DNA of 64,000 bases from Terfezia claveryi. Taxonomy: Eukaryota > Ascomycota > Pezizomycetes > Pezizales > Pezizaceae. The notes below the pieces were generated by a model. It was not told where the DNA came from. It made no database searches and saw nothing but the letters and a program-made list of their open reading frames with translations. The stretch is taken from positions 1-64,000 of the forward strand of contig WHUX01000158.1 of assembly GCA_015179025.1 (NCBI GenBank), written 5' to 3'. The number at the start of each line of letters is the position of its first letter. Positions within the stretch are counted from its first letter, which is position 1. The translations under genes and the position numbers were made by a program. Shown here piece after piece: positions 32,881 through 46,500 of the stretch.

Positions 32881-34277
32881 TAGGTAAGGTCGGACTTGGT
32901 TGGGAGATTGTTAACTATATTAGAGTGATGCTCAATAAGGAAGGAGAGGAGGATATCCCTTTTGGCTTCATCCTTGTCAAAGAAAGTATAGAGAGATTTA
33001 CGATATTTATCTGATGAGCCAGTGAGAGAGTAAAGTTGAGACTACTTAGTCTCATATTACTCAATGAAATCAGAGAAGGAGGTAGTAGAAGTGTAGGTTG
33101 CAGCTAAGCTGAAGAGTATATATAGTTGATATATAAAAGAGAATGGAGTATCATAGTAATACTGGTCTTTAAGATAAGTCTAGATTTCATATGGTGAATC
33201 AAACTTAGAGATGACCTTTAGTATAGGTTTACTGATAACCTGTATTAGCATGAGGATAGCTAGATTTTCTATAGCTGTAAAGAGTTTTTTCTCTTTTTGT
33301 ATCACATCTGTCAAAGGTTTAAGTCCTTTAATAATGAGTTCTTTACAACCTATACCTCTTATAATTATTTGGACAGTATTAGCCTATTATAACTATGTAC
33401 TCAGTTGTCCTTGCCATTACTTATGATCGCAGGTGATGGGTTATTGTCATTGTTGTCTTTATTATTACCTACAATCGCAGGTAATGGGTTATCCTTATTG
33501 TTGCCCTTGGCATTACCTGTAACGCAGGTGATAGGTTATTGTTATTGTTGTCTTTATCATTACCTGTGATCGCAGGTGATAGATCATCATTATTGTTGTA
33601 CTCGGCATTACCTGTGATACAGGAGATGGGTTATTGTTATCATTACCTTGCTTAGCTTTCGAGATAGGGATCTTAGAAAGCTTATTTCTCCCATACTCTA
33701 ACAGAGTTATGTATATATAGATCCTGTACCTCGTACTGTCATTGGATCCCTATCCAATATCTTGTATACCCAATACAGGACCTTGCTTCTCCCAGCACTT
33801 GTGTATTTCCCTTGTGTATATCCTTGTCTCATACAAACAACTCTGCAGTACAGCTGCCTCCCTTGATACATACGGTAACTGCTTTTGTGTATCTCGTATG
33901 CCTTGCCCTTTGCCTCTCTTATTTCTTACTCTTACCTCCCATCTCAGCCTTCCCCTGGTCATACATGTAGTGTTCCTATATATATATTACTCTAGCCTTG
34001 CCCTTGCCTCAGCATACCTCTTGGTTGCCTTACCTCCAGAGCCCTCGTTACATAGCCCAGTCTTCATAGTTGTCTTTGCTGGTAAGTAACTTGATATTGT
34101 TGAGTTTGACTGGAATATGCTTGATGTCTTTCGGTAGTCAGAAGATAGAAGGTATAGCTTTACCTTTACTGCCAGAACCAGATCCTGAACCAGATGCCAT
34201 TATATAGATATATGTGGGAGGGAAGGTGAATGCAAGAAAGTTATTGAGTTGTCCTGACTTATTTTGGGCTTATAACC
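32881..34277 (-). pseudogene. gag: copia gag region, split by a gypsy solo LTR
   Basis: The segments 32881-33379 and 34058-34277 form the Gag part of the copia polyprotein, starting MASGSGS near 34200 on the minus strand. Both are mutated. The solo LTR between them is flanked by TAGCC copies, so the two parts were once contiguous. Confidence 0.75.
33385..34052 (+). repeat. gypsy solo LTR, variant start (668 bp), TSD TAGCC
   Basis: Flanked by TAGCC at 33380-33384 and 34053-34057. It ends GTTACA like the young LTR but starts TATTATAACTATGTACTCAG (ancestrally TGTCATAACC), a variant start shared with the LTR at 52226-53443. It holds five palindrome units of the CACCTGCGATCGCAGGTG type between 33425 and 33630. 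It was inserted after the copia element. Confidence 0.92.
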
Positions 34278-34918
34278 TATTAAAAGGTTACTATGAGCGG
34301 AGATATTGTAGTAGTAATTACAGAGGTAGTAGTAGTGAACAGTAGTGCTGTTAAGCAGAGAATACGGGTGAGCAAAAGTACAAGAGAACTGATAGTAAAA
34401 CTATATCGAGAGTATATAGTCTTATTAAGTCTAATCGAGAAGTATATAGAACTAGACACAGGAGTAGGAAAGCTCATATATTATAGTACAAGTTGAGGGT
34501 AAAGATCTAGTAAGAAAGTCTAAGTTACATAATCTAAGAATAAAATATCATGCACATATAAATAAAGAAATACATAGAGGTATGTGACTGAGACAGTAAT
34601 ATAAATCAATAAATATAACAAAAAGTTATATAAGTGATGATCATTAAGTTATGACAACTGAGACAAGTAAGTGGTAACCCTAAGTAGTAAAGTAGTATCA
34701 TGTAATGCTAATAGATGCTAAGTTAGGAAAGTAAGTAAAGATAATAGGAATATATAAATGATATGTAAACACATGAAAAAGAAATAATATATAAGTCTTT
34801 AATTAGGTAGAATGTGTCCATATTGCATATTAGCATAATATGGAAGTAATCATGAAAAAGAACAATGTATTGTATAGAAATACTTAACTATATTGAAAGG
34901 AAATAATTATTTTCAATA
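34278..34918 (-). repeat. copia 5' LTR (641 bp)
   Basis: Right LTR of the minus-strand copia element; same length as the left one, differing mainly by transitions. Confidence 0.93.
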
Positions 34919-34923
34919 GTAGA

Positions 34924-35512
34924 CTCCTATGACTCTATATCGTCTAATTCTGAAAATGAGCTATACTTAATTAAGTTTAGGAGAAAAAAGCCAAAGGTTT
35001 GGCCCTAGACTGATTATGACTTTAAGTATACAAAAGCTAGATGCCAGAAGAAGATGGATTAGTTTAAAGGACAGCTTGTAGAATATAAGAGATATTACTA
35101 GGTATTTATGGGACCCAACAAGAACGAAATCCTAGATTTGAACTATAAAGATGGCTTCAGCTAGCTTAAGTAGTAAAATATATAGCATAAAAAGTCTTAT
35201 GTGAGGATATATGCTCTAGTACATACAGCAGCCAGGGTATTTAAGCATTCCAATGATGAGAAAGCTACAGAAGGGCTTGTAATAGCCACATTCAGAAGCC
35301 TACCTTAGGAGAGGGAGTTTAATAAGTAGTTTTACTCTTATAGAGAAGAGTAAGAGGTAAAGGTAGATATAAAGCTAAAGGTAGAGGCAGATGAAAAGAT
35401 AGAGGCAGAGGTAGAAGGAGAGCTAGAAGTAAAAGAGGAGCAGCTAGAGGCAAAGCCTGAATTGGAAAATAATTCCTTAGGGGATAACAATGTTGACAAT
35501 AATTCTATTTAG
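34924..35512 (+). pseudogene. unknown reading frame, 3' part, split by copia
   Basis: Continues the frame that starts at 28124. Removing the copia element and one GTAGA restores an uninterrupted codon phase, 290 codons in all, with stops but no indel. Readable parts include TDYDFKYTKARCQKKMD, FMGPNKNEILDLNYKDGF, SYVRIYALVHTAARVFKHSN and a Glu/Lys-rich end (EVKVDIKLKVEADEKIEAEV). Most internal stops are TAG where Trp (TGG) would fit. I recognise no domain. A repeat-derived ORF such as a transposon accessory protein is possible, as is a mutated host gene. Confidence 0.5.
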
Positions 35513-37560
35513 AAGTAGACAGTTGACATTTAATTTGGTTATTGGCTATTTGGTAGCATAGGTATAAGATGCATGTATAGCTTATTTTAAGGTTCATAGT
35601 ACAGAATGAATATATTTTAGTCTTATAAATAGGTTACACATGCCCTAAGGTCCTGATAATGGCTTAGATAGAGCTACTTTGTAGAGCTAAAGAGGTTAGT
35701 CTGGGTTGATATATATAATAAGGTTACCAGAAATTATGGTTAAAGATAATTATTTAGTAATTCTTGTAGTCTAGTTGTAAATTGTTCAGATAGTAAGAAG
35801 TTGGTAAGGCCTAAGGATCTGATTAGTGTCACCAATCGTCTAATAAGGGCCTTTACAAGAGGCTTGTGCCAACCAGACTAGATAAGGGGGTCTATAACGA
35901 GGGTTTAATCGAGACTAGTCTGTAATATATAATTGAGAGCCAGAACAGGTTCAGTAAGATTGATCATCTCATACTATTCACATGATTCATTCTAAATATC
36001 AATGCAATACAATATAGAGGTGCAAAAAGTGGGTATATAGAATGGAGTGCCATATATTCAAGCAAAAAAGCATATAAAGGCTATCTGATAATATTTTACT
36101 CTACTAAACTATTCTCTTCTGTCTACTTACTATCATTACTGCTATGTACTACTATTACTGCTACCTACTGCTACCTATAACTGATCAGTTATATCTAATG
36201 TATTATGTGGCTAAACTTACTGGGCCAACCCTTAACTATAGAAAACCCTCTACAATGCACCTAACATGTAGGACGTTCAATAGTAGCCTGAGATAGAAGA
36301 TTAGAGACCAGCTATATAAGCTAGAGGGTAATAAATGCCTACAGTTCCAAGAAGCCTTATAGGTTAGTTGGAATTATTAAAAAGTTTATTTATGATTGAC
36401 CAGAAGCTGATACAATTGAAAAGCAGAATGAGAGTACTACAATAGAGGATGGTAAAAAAATTATTGAAATATCATATAATGAGTATAAGTAAGAAGAAGA
36501 AGCAGGAAACTTTGGAAATAGCTTAGATTCAAATATAGAGGAGGTAAAATGACTAGTTAATAGTAGTAAAAAGACTTATTTATTTGCAGCAATTCTCTAC
36601 AAGCTGCAAGACCTGTATTATATAGCCCAAAACTGGGTTATGGACTACACATTTTTTAAGCAGCTATTTAAGAATGTATTAGATGTTCTCTACTTAATTG
36701 ACGAAGTTTGGGAATAGGCCTAAGATTACGAAAAGAGCTACTTGAGGCAAACTAAGGCCTATAGTGCATTGGTAGGTAGTTCATAACCTTGCTGCATCTG
36801 ATTAATAATAAAAATTAGCTGAAGAGTATACATTTACAGCATAGCTCTTATATCATACATGAGTACTGCCCAAAAATCTGACAGTTATACAGACAAGATT
36901 ATCAGAGTAAAGAGGAGGTAGCGAAGAAGGTGGACTGGTTGTTACATAAAGATCGATTTATTTATAGGAAAGAACAATAGGAGGTTAGTATATTTCTGAA
37001 ATTAGGTAATGGACTCTAATGGACTAGGAATAGAGAATAGGCTACTGATTTTGAGATACTCAAATTGTAATAGTTATCTATGAATATTTCTTTTGGCAGG
37101 TTAAGATAAGAGGGAAAAGAAATAGCAAATTCTTCAACTATATCAATCCCATCTTTATTTGTTTAGTGGTAGCTGCAATATAGAATTACTTGAAAGAGTT
37201 AAAAACTGGGGAAGCCATTGAGGCTATTGACTTCAAGTTCGAAATAGCAGCAAGTAAGTGTAAATTCTAATATCAAAAGTAGGAATACTGACCTACTATA
37301 GCTTCATTCTATTGACTTCAAAATACTTGGGGACTATATGATAAGAAGGTTAGAATGCTCATATTGGCTAATATTAAGACAACTTGAGAACCCACATTGG
37401 GAGGTTTGACAAGAAAGCCAAAGTGGAGGTAAGTGACCCATATGCTGTGATGGAGAATAAGGAAGAGTAGGGAAAAGTTTGATTTTTTGAGTTTTTTTAG
37501 TTTTTTTTATTATTTTATTTTTATTATTTACTTTATGGGTTTTCATTTGTCAAGGGATTT
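35513..37560 (+). pseudogene. mutated coding-like sequence, unknown
   Basis: No intact frame, but long stretches read like protein once TAG and TGA are ignored, for example FAAILYKLQDLYYIAQNW and VMDYTFFKQLFKNVLDVLYL at about 36590-36710, and FRQQ-like polar segments later. The even spread of TAG at probable Trp and Gln codons suggests a RIP-mutated gene or element on the plus strand. The relation to the frame ending at 35512 is unclear. 37490-37550 is a T-rich run. Confidence 0.35.
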
Positions 37561-37608
37561 AGTTAGTTAAATGAATGGCATTGTTTTTGGTGATTTGCTT
37601 GTTAATGC

Positions 37609-37945
37609 TGACACCTGAACAGACTTTGTTCAAGTGTCAAATTAAAGAGGCTGATATGCTAGAAAAGCAAGAAATTTGACAGTCGAACAGAGTTGTTCAG
37701 GTGTCAAATAAGGTGAAGATTTGACAGTCGAACAGAGTTGTTCGAGTATCGAATAAGCAAGAGATTTGACAGTCGAACAGAGTTGTTCGGGTGTCAAATA
37801 AGCAAAAGATTTGACAGTCGAATAGAGTTGTTCGGGTGTCGAATAAACAAGAGATTTGACAGTCGAACAGAGTTGTTTAGATGTTGAATAAGGGAAAGGT
37901 GAAGAAATGACAGTCGAACAAGCTTGTTTGGGTGTCAAAAGAGAT
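37609..37945 (+). repeat. 45-bp tandem array of an LTR-type hairpin motif
   Basis: GACAGTCGAACAGAGTTGTT followed by CGGGTGTC recurs at 37681, 37726, 37771, 37816, 37861 and 37912, i.e. a 45-bp period, with a diverged first unit at 37609-37639. Each unit is an imperfect inverted repeat (GACANTCGAACA...TGTTCGGGTGTC). The same hairpin occurs once to three times at the start of the gypsy LTRs in this window, but no other LTR sequence is present here. Confidence 0.88.
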
Positions 37946-38929
37946 GGGTGTCAGTATAATAGTTAGTTCGAGGCAGAATTACACAGAAGTTAGTCTTGTT
38001 GGTTGATAATGATATTATTGTGACCGAAAGCAGAAGGATACAGTCGTTATAGTATTTTTTATAGAAAAACTCAAAGGCGGTAATAAGAGTGATTTTGTGA
38101 TATATGATTCTACTTTTGTGATCTCTCTATCTTTTCTTCTTTTCTAAGTTAGCAATACTATTGAAGCTCTCACCTGGTCCTTCAGTGCATATTCTTCCGT
38201 TAGGAACGAAGTGCCTTCATAATGCAGTAGTGAAAGGGGAATCATATATCTCTGAACTATAGGAGGAGTTAAAGAATACCATGGTAGTACAAAACATAGC
38301 AGGATCGGATGCTATGGATAAAGAAATCAAAAGGAAGAGTGCTATAAGTACGGAAGAGGTTATTGAGAACATCTATAAAAAAGGAGGTAGTTAATGCAAG
38401 GGGAGCCAAACTGACATAGATGAACCTATAAAAGTCAAGAACGATGAAAACTATTAGGAATCGCAGCTAGCCTTCTAGAAACTTAGTTAAAATAGACTTT
38501 AGAGGGTCTAATATAGGCTGAGTAAAGGATGGTAAAAGTTTAGAGGCTTATCTTACTAGTTGGGATATATTTTCTACTTTATTTTCTTGTTTTTTAATTG
38601 ACTTATCTCCGTTTCTTGAGTAATTGTTTTTTCTACTCTGTTCTTTATTATTCTATTCTCTTATCTCTATGTTTTGAGTGATTGTATTTCTTAGATAGTT
38701 TGGTTTAATAGTATGGATTGATGATTTATTTTTCCTATATACATTGGCTACATAATTGTAATTCATATTAATTTTATTGGTGAGAATGAATTTAGGGTAA
38801 GAAGTATCTGATAGAGTGGTTTAATGCAGAAATTTAATCTTTCGTATAAATATCTACCTATATTATAGTGATTTGGAAAAGAAGAAACAATTATATACTT
38901 GTTAAAAACAGAAGCACCTATATACTATC
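37946..38929. other. no recognisable gene
   Basis: Low-complexity T-rich segments (38540-38720) and short mutated frames. Nothing supportable. Confidence 0.5.
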
Positions 38930-39260
38930 TAATATAGCTGGAGTACGATAGCAATTAACAAGCAAGGGAGGGCAGCCTACCAACATACTTACATCATGAT
39001 TGTGACATGGAAGGAGACAAACAATAGAGTATGTGTTGCAAATAGAAGTGCCTCTATTATATCCAATAAGAGTGAGGAACATATGACAGCAAGTTACAGG
39101 TAAATATGAGCAGCCTAGAAACATACCTATATCATAGATGTGATATGGAAGGAGACAAATAATAGAGTATGCATTGCAAACAGAAGCACCTGATTCGTAT
39201 CCAATAAGGGTAAAAAACATGCAATAGCAAGTTATAAGTAAGGGAGTATTATATATGAAT
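38930..39260 (+). repeat. about 119-bp tandem repeat, 2.5 copies
   Basis: The block GACATGGAAGGAGACAAACA...GTATCCAATAAGRGTRARRAAC...CAAGTTAYARGTAA is repeated, with GATATGGAAGGAGACAAATA at the second copy. The reverse strand is open for 139 codons because of the repeat (SICLLPYHIYDIGMFLGC phrases); no family is recognised. 39261-39664 holds nothing clear. Confidence 0.7.
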
Positions 39261-39664
39261 AGTAACAGAGATTGAATTATATTGTCACCATGGAAGTTGG
39301 AAGAACAGACATTACAAAGGCAAATAAGTAGATACAAACAATAGTAGTAAAAGAATCATATGAAGTAACATTAGGAGAGAGAGCACTCAGTAGCGTACTT
39401 AGAAAGTATCAAGCAAGCATTGATAATGATAGGATAAGTAGAGAATAATGAGTAATATTACTGAAGTTAGGAGAAAGGTGAGCAACGTTGGTAGGTGGGT
39501 ACAAAGTGGCTGATTGCAAATCTAGCAAGTATGAAGTAAAAATGAGTTGTAAACAAGAGTGTCATGATAATAGCATTACAAGCAAGAGATCATGTGGTAA
39601 TGTGCAGTTTTGAAAACTGGCATTATATGTATAGCATACACACAATACAAGCTAAAATCTTTCT

Positions 39665-39867
39665 GATATTAGTAGATTTCTTATATATTCAGGAGTTTTT
39701 ACTTAGTATATAGGACATCTGCTTTAAGCAAGTTTCTCATATATTCAGGAGTTTTTACTTAGTACATAGGATATTTGCTCTAAGCGAGTTTTTTATGTAT
39801 TCAGCTGTTTTTGCTCAGTATATAGGACCCTTACCTTAAGTGAGTTTCTTATATATTTAGCTGTCTT
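39665..39867 (+). repeat. minisatellite, 56-58 bp units (left of gypsy B)
   Basis: Three to four units of the family seen at 5505. It is interrupted at TTCAGCTGTCTT by gypsy copy B and continues at 48908 with TGCTTCCTATATA, so the pre-insertion unit is restored by removing the element. Confidence 0.9.
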
Positions 39868-40540
39868 TGTAATGGAAAACGTTTTATTGATTATATAATT
39901 ACTTATATACTTTTGTATTTCCTATATTACTACTATATTATGTAACTAAGCCTCTCGGTTGAAGGACTAGCCTTCTACCATTTCTTACTATATTATAAGT
40001 ATCCATAGCATATGGAATTTGCCATGGAAAATTCCATGGAACTTGCCATATGAGTACACTCTTAGTATGGCCGCATGACCTTTATTTTTAAATGTGTAAG
40101 TCACTACTATGGCCACATGACCTTTATTCCAGCCATATGACTCATTACTATGACTATATGATATCTTTTGTATAGCATACTACCTCTTAGTGTACCACCC
40201 TTTATTGTATTTATTTCCTTAGTTATCAAATCTCAGAGGAGTACAAATAGGTGCTGGATTCCTTCTGGAATCCATCAGAGAGAGAACAAGCAAGCAGCAC
40301 ACAGTAGTAAGCAAGCCTATATACTGATAAGATCAAGATCATATAGTATAAATAGTATAAATCATATAAGATATATTACACTAGTTAATTCCTGTTTCCT
40401 TTAGAAATGTTCCACATAGTAATCTCCCTACCCTTCTGATGTCATATCTCAGCAGAACTAAAATACACAAATATCCATACCTACAGATATAGATTGTATA
40501 AATGGTACTGAATAAATACTATCTAGTAGCATTCATTACA
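39868..40540 (+). repeat. 5' LTR of gypsy B (673 bp)
   Basis: Contains an inverted-repeat block CATATGGAATTTGCCATGGA...TCCATGGAACTTGCCATATG (about 40018-40060) and four spaced copies of a TATGGCCACATGACCTTTAT phrase (40065-40170). Confidence 0.93.
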
Positions 40541-43500
40541 TTTTTTTTAACTTACTTACCTAATCTTTACTTTAAATCCAAGGCCTGATCAACCTTTGGA
40601 TACTTTATTACACTTAAACAAGTATATATAATTCGACATATATATCTATAAACATGAACATACATATATAAAACAATATCAATATTCAACTAGCTAGTAA
40701 ATCATCCAACACTAAGGTATCAGACTCTCAACTACAGTACATTAATAAAAGACTTAGAAAGCAAGCTAAGTAGAGCTCTAATAGGGTATAGTACCTCATA
40801 TTAAATAATCCTACCCTTATTTACAACACTTTTCTCAATAAGATCAACAAACTATCTTGCACTCTTAGCAATCACTATTACAGTTGTACTTGTAGTACTA
40901 GTATATCATGGAAAAACTGGTCCTCTAGATCCCAGGAATAATTGGTCTAAACAACCAAGTATTACTATCACAAGGCTCAAATCTTGCTACCTCTACTACA
41001 GCCATTTCCTCTAGAAAAGAATTACCTTTATTAGAACCTTCTTTAGGCCCAAATATTTCTACCAAGACCTCTGCACCTCCAATGTCTACCTTAATATACC
41101 AATCAGAAAAAGTAACACTCTTGTCGGAAGAACTAGAACTAGATTCTTACCTAGTAGATGAAGAAAAACTAGGACTATAAGACACATTAGGATCCTGACA
41201 TCCTACCTCACTAATCGAGTAACTCACTGAGCTAACTGAACTATCAGTTGAATGAAGATGAAAAGGATTATTAGCCACCACACCATTAGCATAGTAAGGT
41301 GCTAAAGAGAAAAAGCAACTCAATGATTGTATCATATAACTAGCTCCATTTAGTTGTAGACAGATAATGAAATCAGACATTAATAGTCTCTGAACTTAGT
41401 AAGAAGACTGAGAGGTAGAGGCGGTTAACTATGTTACTTAAAGAGATTAAGAAATTAGTACAAGATACTTCCAGAAAATCAAGATTTATAGTTCCTAATA
41501 TAGAAGGGGAAATAAATCTGCCTATGGATATAGAAATAGGAGAACCAGAGGGAATAAGAAGCAAACTATATTTTAGTATAGTATTGTCTCTCACATCTGC
41601 AGAATTTTAGGATAGACATTTTTCAACAATTGAGGAGATTTTGAAATATACTTACTTAATGGGACATGCCCAATAGTATTATCCTGATAATACTCGACTT
41701 TTAATGGAAGCCATAGTGAAACACTATTTATAGCTAACCCTGTACCTATTCAAGGAAAAGGACTTAGAAATGAATGCATTTTTAAGTAAGGAATTAAAGA
41801 AGCCTCTTGTTTCTCTTTTAAGGAAACTGAATTAGGTAATAAATAACTGGGAAAAAATAATCGTATTTATAATAAGTAGTACTCATTTAGAAGAATCAGT
41901 ATATACTGTAGAGGATTTTTTCAATCCTAGCAGAGAACTTCTAGGAGCGTTCCTGAGAACACTGAAACATCAATTGAAAGGTAAAGGTCGAGCACCTAAG
42001 ACACCAGAAAAGAGGATTAGGTCAGCCAAAGAACCCAATGATAAAGACCAACTACCAGAAAATATACAACTACCAGAAGACGATGATGATTTGAATATAG
42101 GACCAGATCTACAAAAATAGAAATCTTAAGGAGGAGGATGAGATCCTAATAACAGTAGAGATAATAGCTCAGACTCTAATAGAGCATTATCAGTTGCTAG
42201 TTAACCTTTAGTTAGAAAGCTCCAATGAGAAAAATTAGTTGAATACTAATAATGGAAATCTACTACAGGAATAGTTACAACAGGTAACTACAAGGCAACA
42301 AACCTTTTAAAAGGGATAAAGATTGATCTACCAAAAAAATCAAAGGAGAAGATAAAAAATAGTAAGACTCACAATATTTTGACTTTGGGGCTATAGCAAT
42401 ACAATGTTAATTAGTTATCAAAGGGAGAGATTTAGAAGGTGCTTTAGCTTTGGAAATTGTTGGATTTAGAATGGAAGGAAGCACACTTACTACTTATAAA
42501 CAATTCCTAAGAAAGAAAGAGAAGGATATAAAATTCTTTAGCTTCATGCTAGTACTAAGGGATTTTTTGATACCCTCCACTAGCAAAGATATTTTATGGA
42601 AACAATGGGAGACAGCCACACTATATAAGGACAGATATCATATGGGGATTAAATAGTTTGGCAATTAGCTTAATGAAATACAAATCAAATTAATTGACAA
42701 GAATAGTAAATAGTCAATATCGCAGGAAGTAAAAAGAAAAAGGTTTCTTAATCACCTACCACTATACATATCGGCAATATTAATTCCTTTAATTAAAGAA
42801 AAATGGTCATATAATTAGCTCATATATCAAGCGGAGTCATATGAAGCTTCAAAAGAGGATATTGCCCTACTATCCACACCAAATACATTCCAACGACAAT
42901 ACTCTTGAAATGAAAATCAGAGTCATAGTCCATGCAGAGACCAGAATCAATGACAAAAAACAGGATTTAATTCTAATAGCAATCCCAGTAGTAAACCCAA
43001 TACAGAAAAACGGAAGGACTCAAATCGGGACACCATTATAAAAAAATTAGATCAGAAGATGAAGATGCAATTAATTAGAGACAAAAAATATCTATAATGT
43101 TGGAACCCTAGACACTTCTATAAAGACTGTAGGAAATGATAAAATAAGGTACTCATGCATAGAGCCGCACAGGATATAGCTATGCCGATAGCTACTAAGA
43201 AGCAAACCAATAAGGATAAAATCTAGGAATAACCTTTATCAGGACAGGTACTAGATTTTAGCAAAGTATTTATTAAAGATAACGAACACCCTGCACTAGC
43301 TTTAATTGATCTCCAAATAAAGGGAAGAGACTTAATTAATTCTTAATTTATATGTTTATATAAAATACTAACTAGAAGTATTAAAAAGAAATCATTAAGT
43401 ACAGCAATTAAAGGCTCAAAAGGAATGATAGACAAAGCCTGTACTACCAAACTAGATTGAATAGGTAATATAGAAGAATGAATATTCTATGTAGCTCATT

Positions 43501-46500
43501 TAACTAGATGGGATATAATTTTAGAGGAACCCACTCTCAGCAACGTAAAAGTAATAATCTCAGTCTATTAGGAACCAGTTACTATCTAACTAGAAAATAT
43601 TCCTAGATTCTAGCTTTATATATGGAAAGGATCTAGAACCACAGTGAATGGTATAAGATCAGTATAAACTTAGGTCAGCTGTAAATCAGTTATATATTAT
43701 AGTGAACCAGATAATTGGGAAATTATCAGTAATATAGAAGATACTGATTTAGACAGAGAACTCGTAACAGCTGTTTCTACTATACAGAAACAATTCAACC
43801 CTGTAATGGAGTTTCCCTTATTATTTCTAAAGATAATTCTATAGAAATTGCTGCCACTTAGAAAAATTAATCACTTTATCAAACCAAAACTCAGAGCTAC
43901 TTGGATATTAAAATAGTAACTCTTAGGATATTGATTTAGACAATAAATCTATGACAAATTAATTGAGGAAGAAGCATCAGGTCGTATATATAGGGTAGAA
44001 AATAATACAAATACTGTAGTCATGTTCACTATTCCTAAATGAGACAAACTGGAAAAAGCTAGACATGTTAATGACTATCAAGACTGCAATGTAGCTGTTA
44101 AACCAGGCCATACCCCACCACCAGATATTAATGAAGCTATTGAACTAGTAGCTGAGAATCCCATTTGAACTAAGCTTAATTTAGCTGACAGATTCTTTAA
44201 TATCAAAAACAATAAGAAATCAGAACAATACTCTACCTTACTATATTACCTAGGATATTCTAAGAGTAGAGTTATAAAATAAGAGAATTATAATACACTA
44301 GCTATCATGGTTTACATTATATATGAAATTTTTAAAGATATGGTCTATAAGGATTTAATCATCTATATTGATGATATTATTATTTTTTCCAAAATGTATA
44401 AGAAACATGTAAATTCATTAAAAAAAGTACTTTAACATTTGTAGGATGAGAAATTCTATCTCAAAGAAAGCAAATACCAGTTTTTCACTATAAGATTGGA
44501 AATCCTAGGATACGTTTTGACATCAAATGGATTGTATGTAGATCCAAAGAAGAGAACTACTATATTAACATTTCTAACTCCTACTTAGAAAAAGGACCTC
44601 AAAGGATTCCTTGGAATTATTAATTATCTCAGCAGATTCATTTCCGACTTGGCATCATATGCAAGTACCCTATCGGAACTGCAAGGAGAAACAAAGAAAT
44701 AGGAATAGACAGATACTCATAATATACCACTTGAAAAACTAAAGGAACTTATAAATTCCACACATGTTTTAAAACCCTAAAATGATGAGTCTACTAAACC
44801 CAAATATTTAGTCTGTAATACTAGTAATATAGGAGTAGGATGTAAATAGGTCAAGGACCGCTAACATATATCAGACTATTATGCTTCTACTTAAGAAAAT
44901 TTAATCTAGCACAACTCAATTATTCTACCTTCCAAAAAGAATTATTGGCAATTATTGACTCATTAAAATTTTTTGAAGCACAATTAAGAGGTCATAAGTT
45001 CACTATCTTTACTGACCATAAACTATTAGTAACCTTCCATACTTAAACACCAACAAGTCAGAAATTAAGATGCTGGCAAGATTATCTAATGGAATTTGAT
45101 ACAGATATTTAGTATACTATAGGAAAGGAAAATTTGATAGCAGATACTCTATCAAGAAAGTATAAATACCTCGATACTCCCACTACCAAAGATGACTATA
45201 TTTCCAACAGCATTGATCCTCCTAATCATACCTAAAACTGCAATATCTCTACCAATGCTTTAAGAACTTTCTACTTACTAAAAACCTGTACTCAGAACGA
45301 AATGGTTTCTCATGGAGCTATCAATTTTAAGCATGTCGACTGTGACCTTAATAAATATTATAGATGAGCCGAAGAACTTGGATACCATATCTTCTGTCCA
45401 TACTTTGAAGGCATCTAGGATGAGGACAGTGAATATGACATAATCATAGAAGAAGAGTCCTCAGACAATAAGACTCTATCTACTATACCAGAAGAGGTTT
45501 TTACTGGGTATGACCAAGTACCTAATATAAACAAGAACAAATCTTTAACAGTTCTTGGACTGAGATATAGGCCTCTCTCTTCTGAAAATACACAACAAAA
45601 TGTCCTTGCTTCAGAAGAAGTAAAAGAAATTGCTATTAACCTAGCTCATAGCAATTGGCAATAATATAAGAGGATGTACTGGTCCTTTTGTCAAGACTTT
45701 TACTGTCTTACTCATGGCAGCTACTACGCCATGAACAACTACATGTTCATCAATGAGATATATGTAATCTGCAACTACCATAGACATAGTAGTATAAATT
45801 GTAACCTATTAGCCTTAGTTCTTGAGAAGGAGAAGGAATTTTATAAGAGTCATATTAAGCACCTCTTAGCTGTAAATAACTCTTATAAGGAACTAGCACC
45901 AGTATAATAAACACTAGGATATCTACCTCCACAACCTCTCAGCTACCAAGAAGCTATCTATAAAATTAAAGAATAGGCAAAATAATGGAACAAGCCAATA
46001 CACCCAACTCTCTAATATGGCATTTAGTTCAGTAAGCCTACCGAATAGATGAGTACTCAACAAATGGAACAGGAGATTAAAGATACTCCTGTTGCCTTTT
46101 AATACCTATGGAATACATCTCAATAGCCAGCTACAACTACTAGCAGCAGTAACGTGACTCCAATCAATACCACCGCCATTACTACTCATTCTTAAAAGTA
46201 AGTAGCCATTAACAAAGACCCTGAACCCTCCAATCAACACCACTGCTATTACTACTCATTCTTAAAAGTAAGTAGCCATTAACAAAGACCCTGAACCCTC
46301 CTTTATTTAATATACCAAAACCCCTAGATAGCATTGTAATTTCTGTAAGTTTTTAGGATATAATGCTTCTACTTGTATGGAGAAGAAACCTACTATTAAT
46401 GACTTCAACCAAAGGATTGAACTGACCCTCAATAAGCTCCTTGAAGAGAAATATATCAGTGACGGATAGGCAGACTATAAGGACTATTTCATTACCCATT

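Larger units (their letters stand above)
28408..34918 (-). mobile_element. Ty1/copia retrotransposon, 6511 bp, full length but mutated
   Basis: Two 641-bp LTRs (28408-29048 and 34278-34918), equal in length, read on the minus strand as TATTGAAAATAATTATTTCC...CTTTTAATA (ancestrally TGTTGA...TTAACA). A perfect GTAGA duplication flanks it (28403-28407 and 34919-34923). On the minus strand the order is Gag with zinc knuckle, protease, integrase, RT, RNase H, which is the copia order. Its gag is interrupted by a gypsy solo LTR (33385-34052). Stops are spread throughout, so it is inactive. Confidence 0.95.

Noticed and set aside
37609..37945. 98-codon reverse-strand frame with 15-residue repeats as a protein gene
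   Set aside because: The 45-bp period keeps any frame open; hairpin structure and similarity to LTR sequence explain it better.
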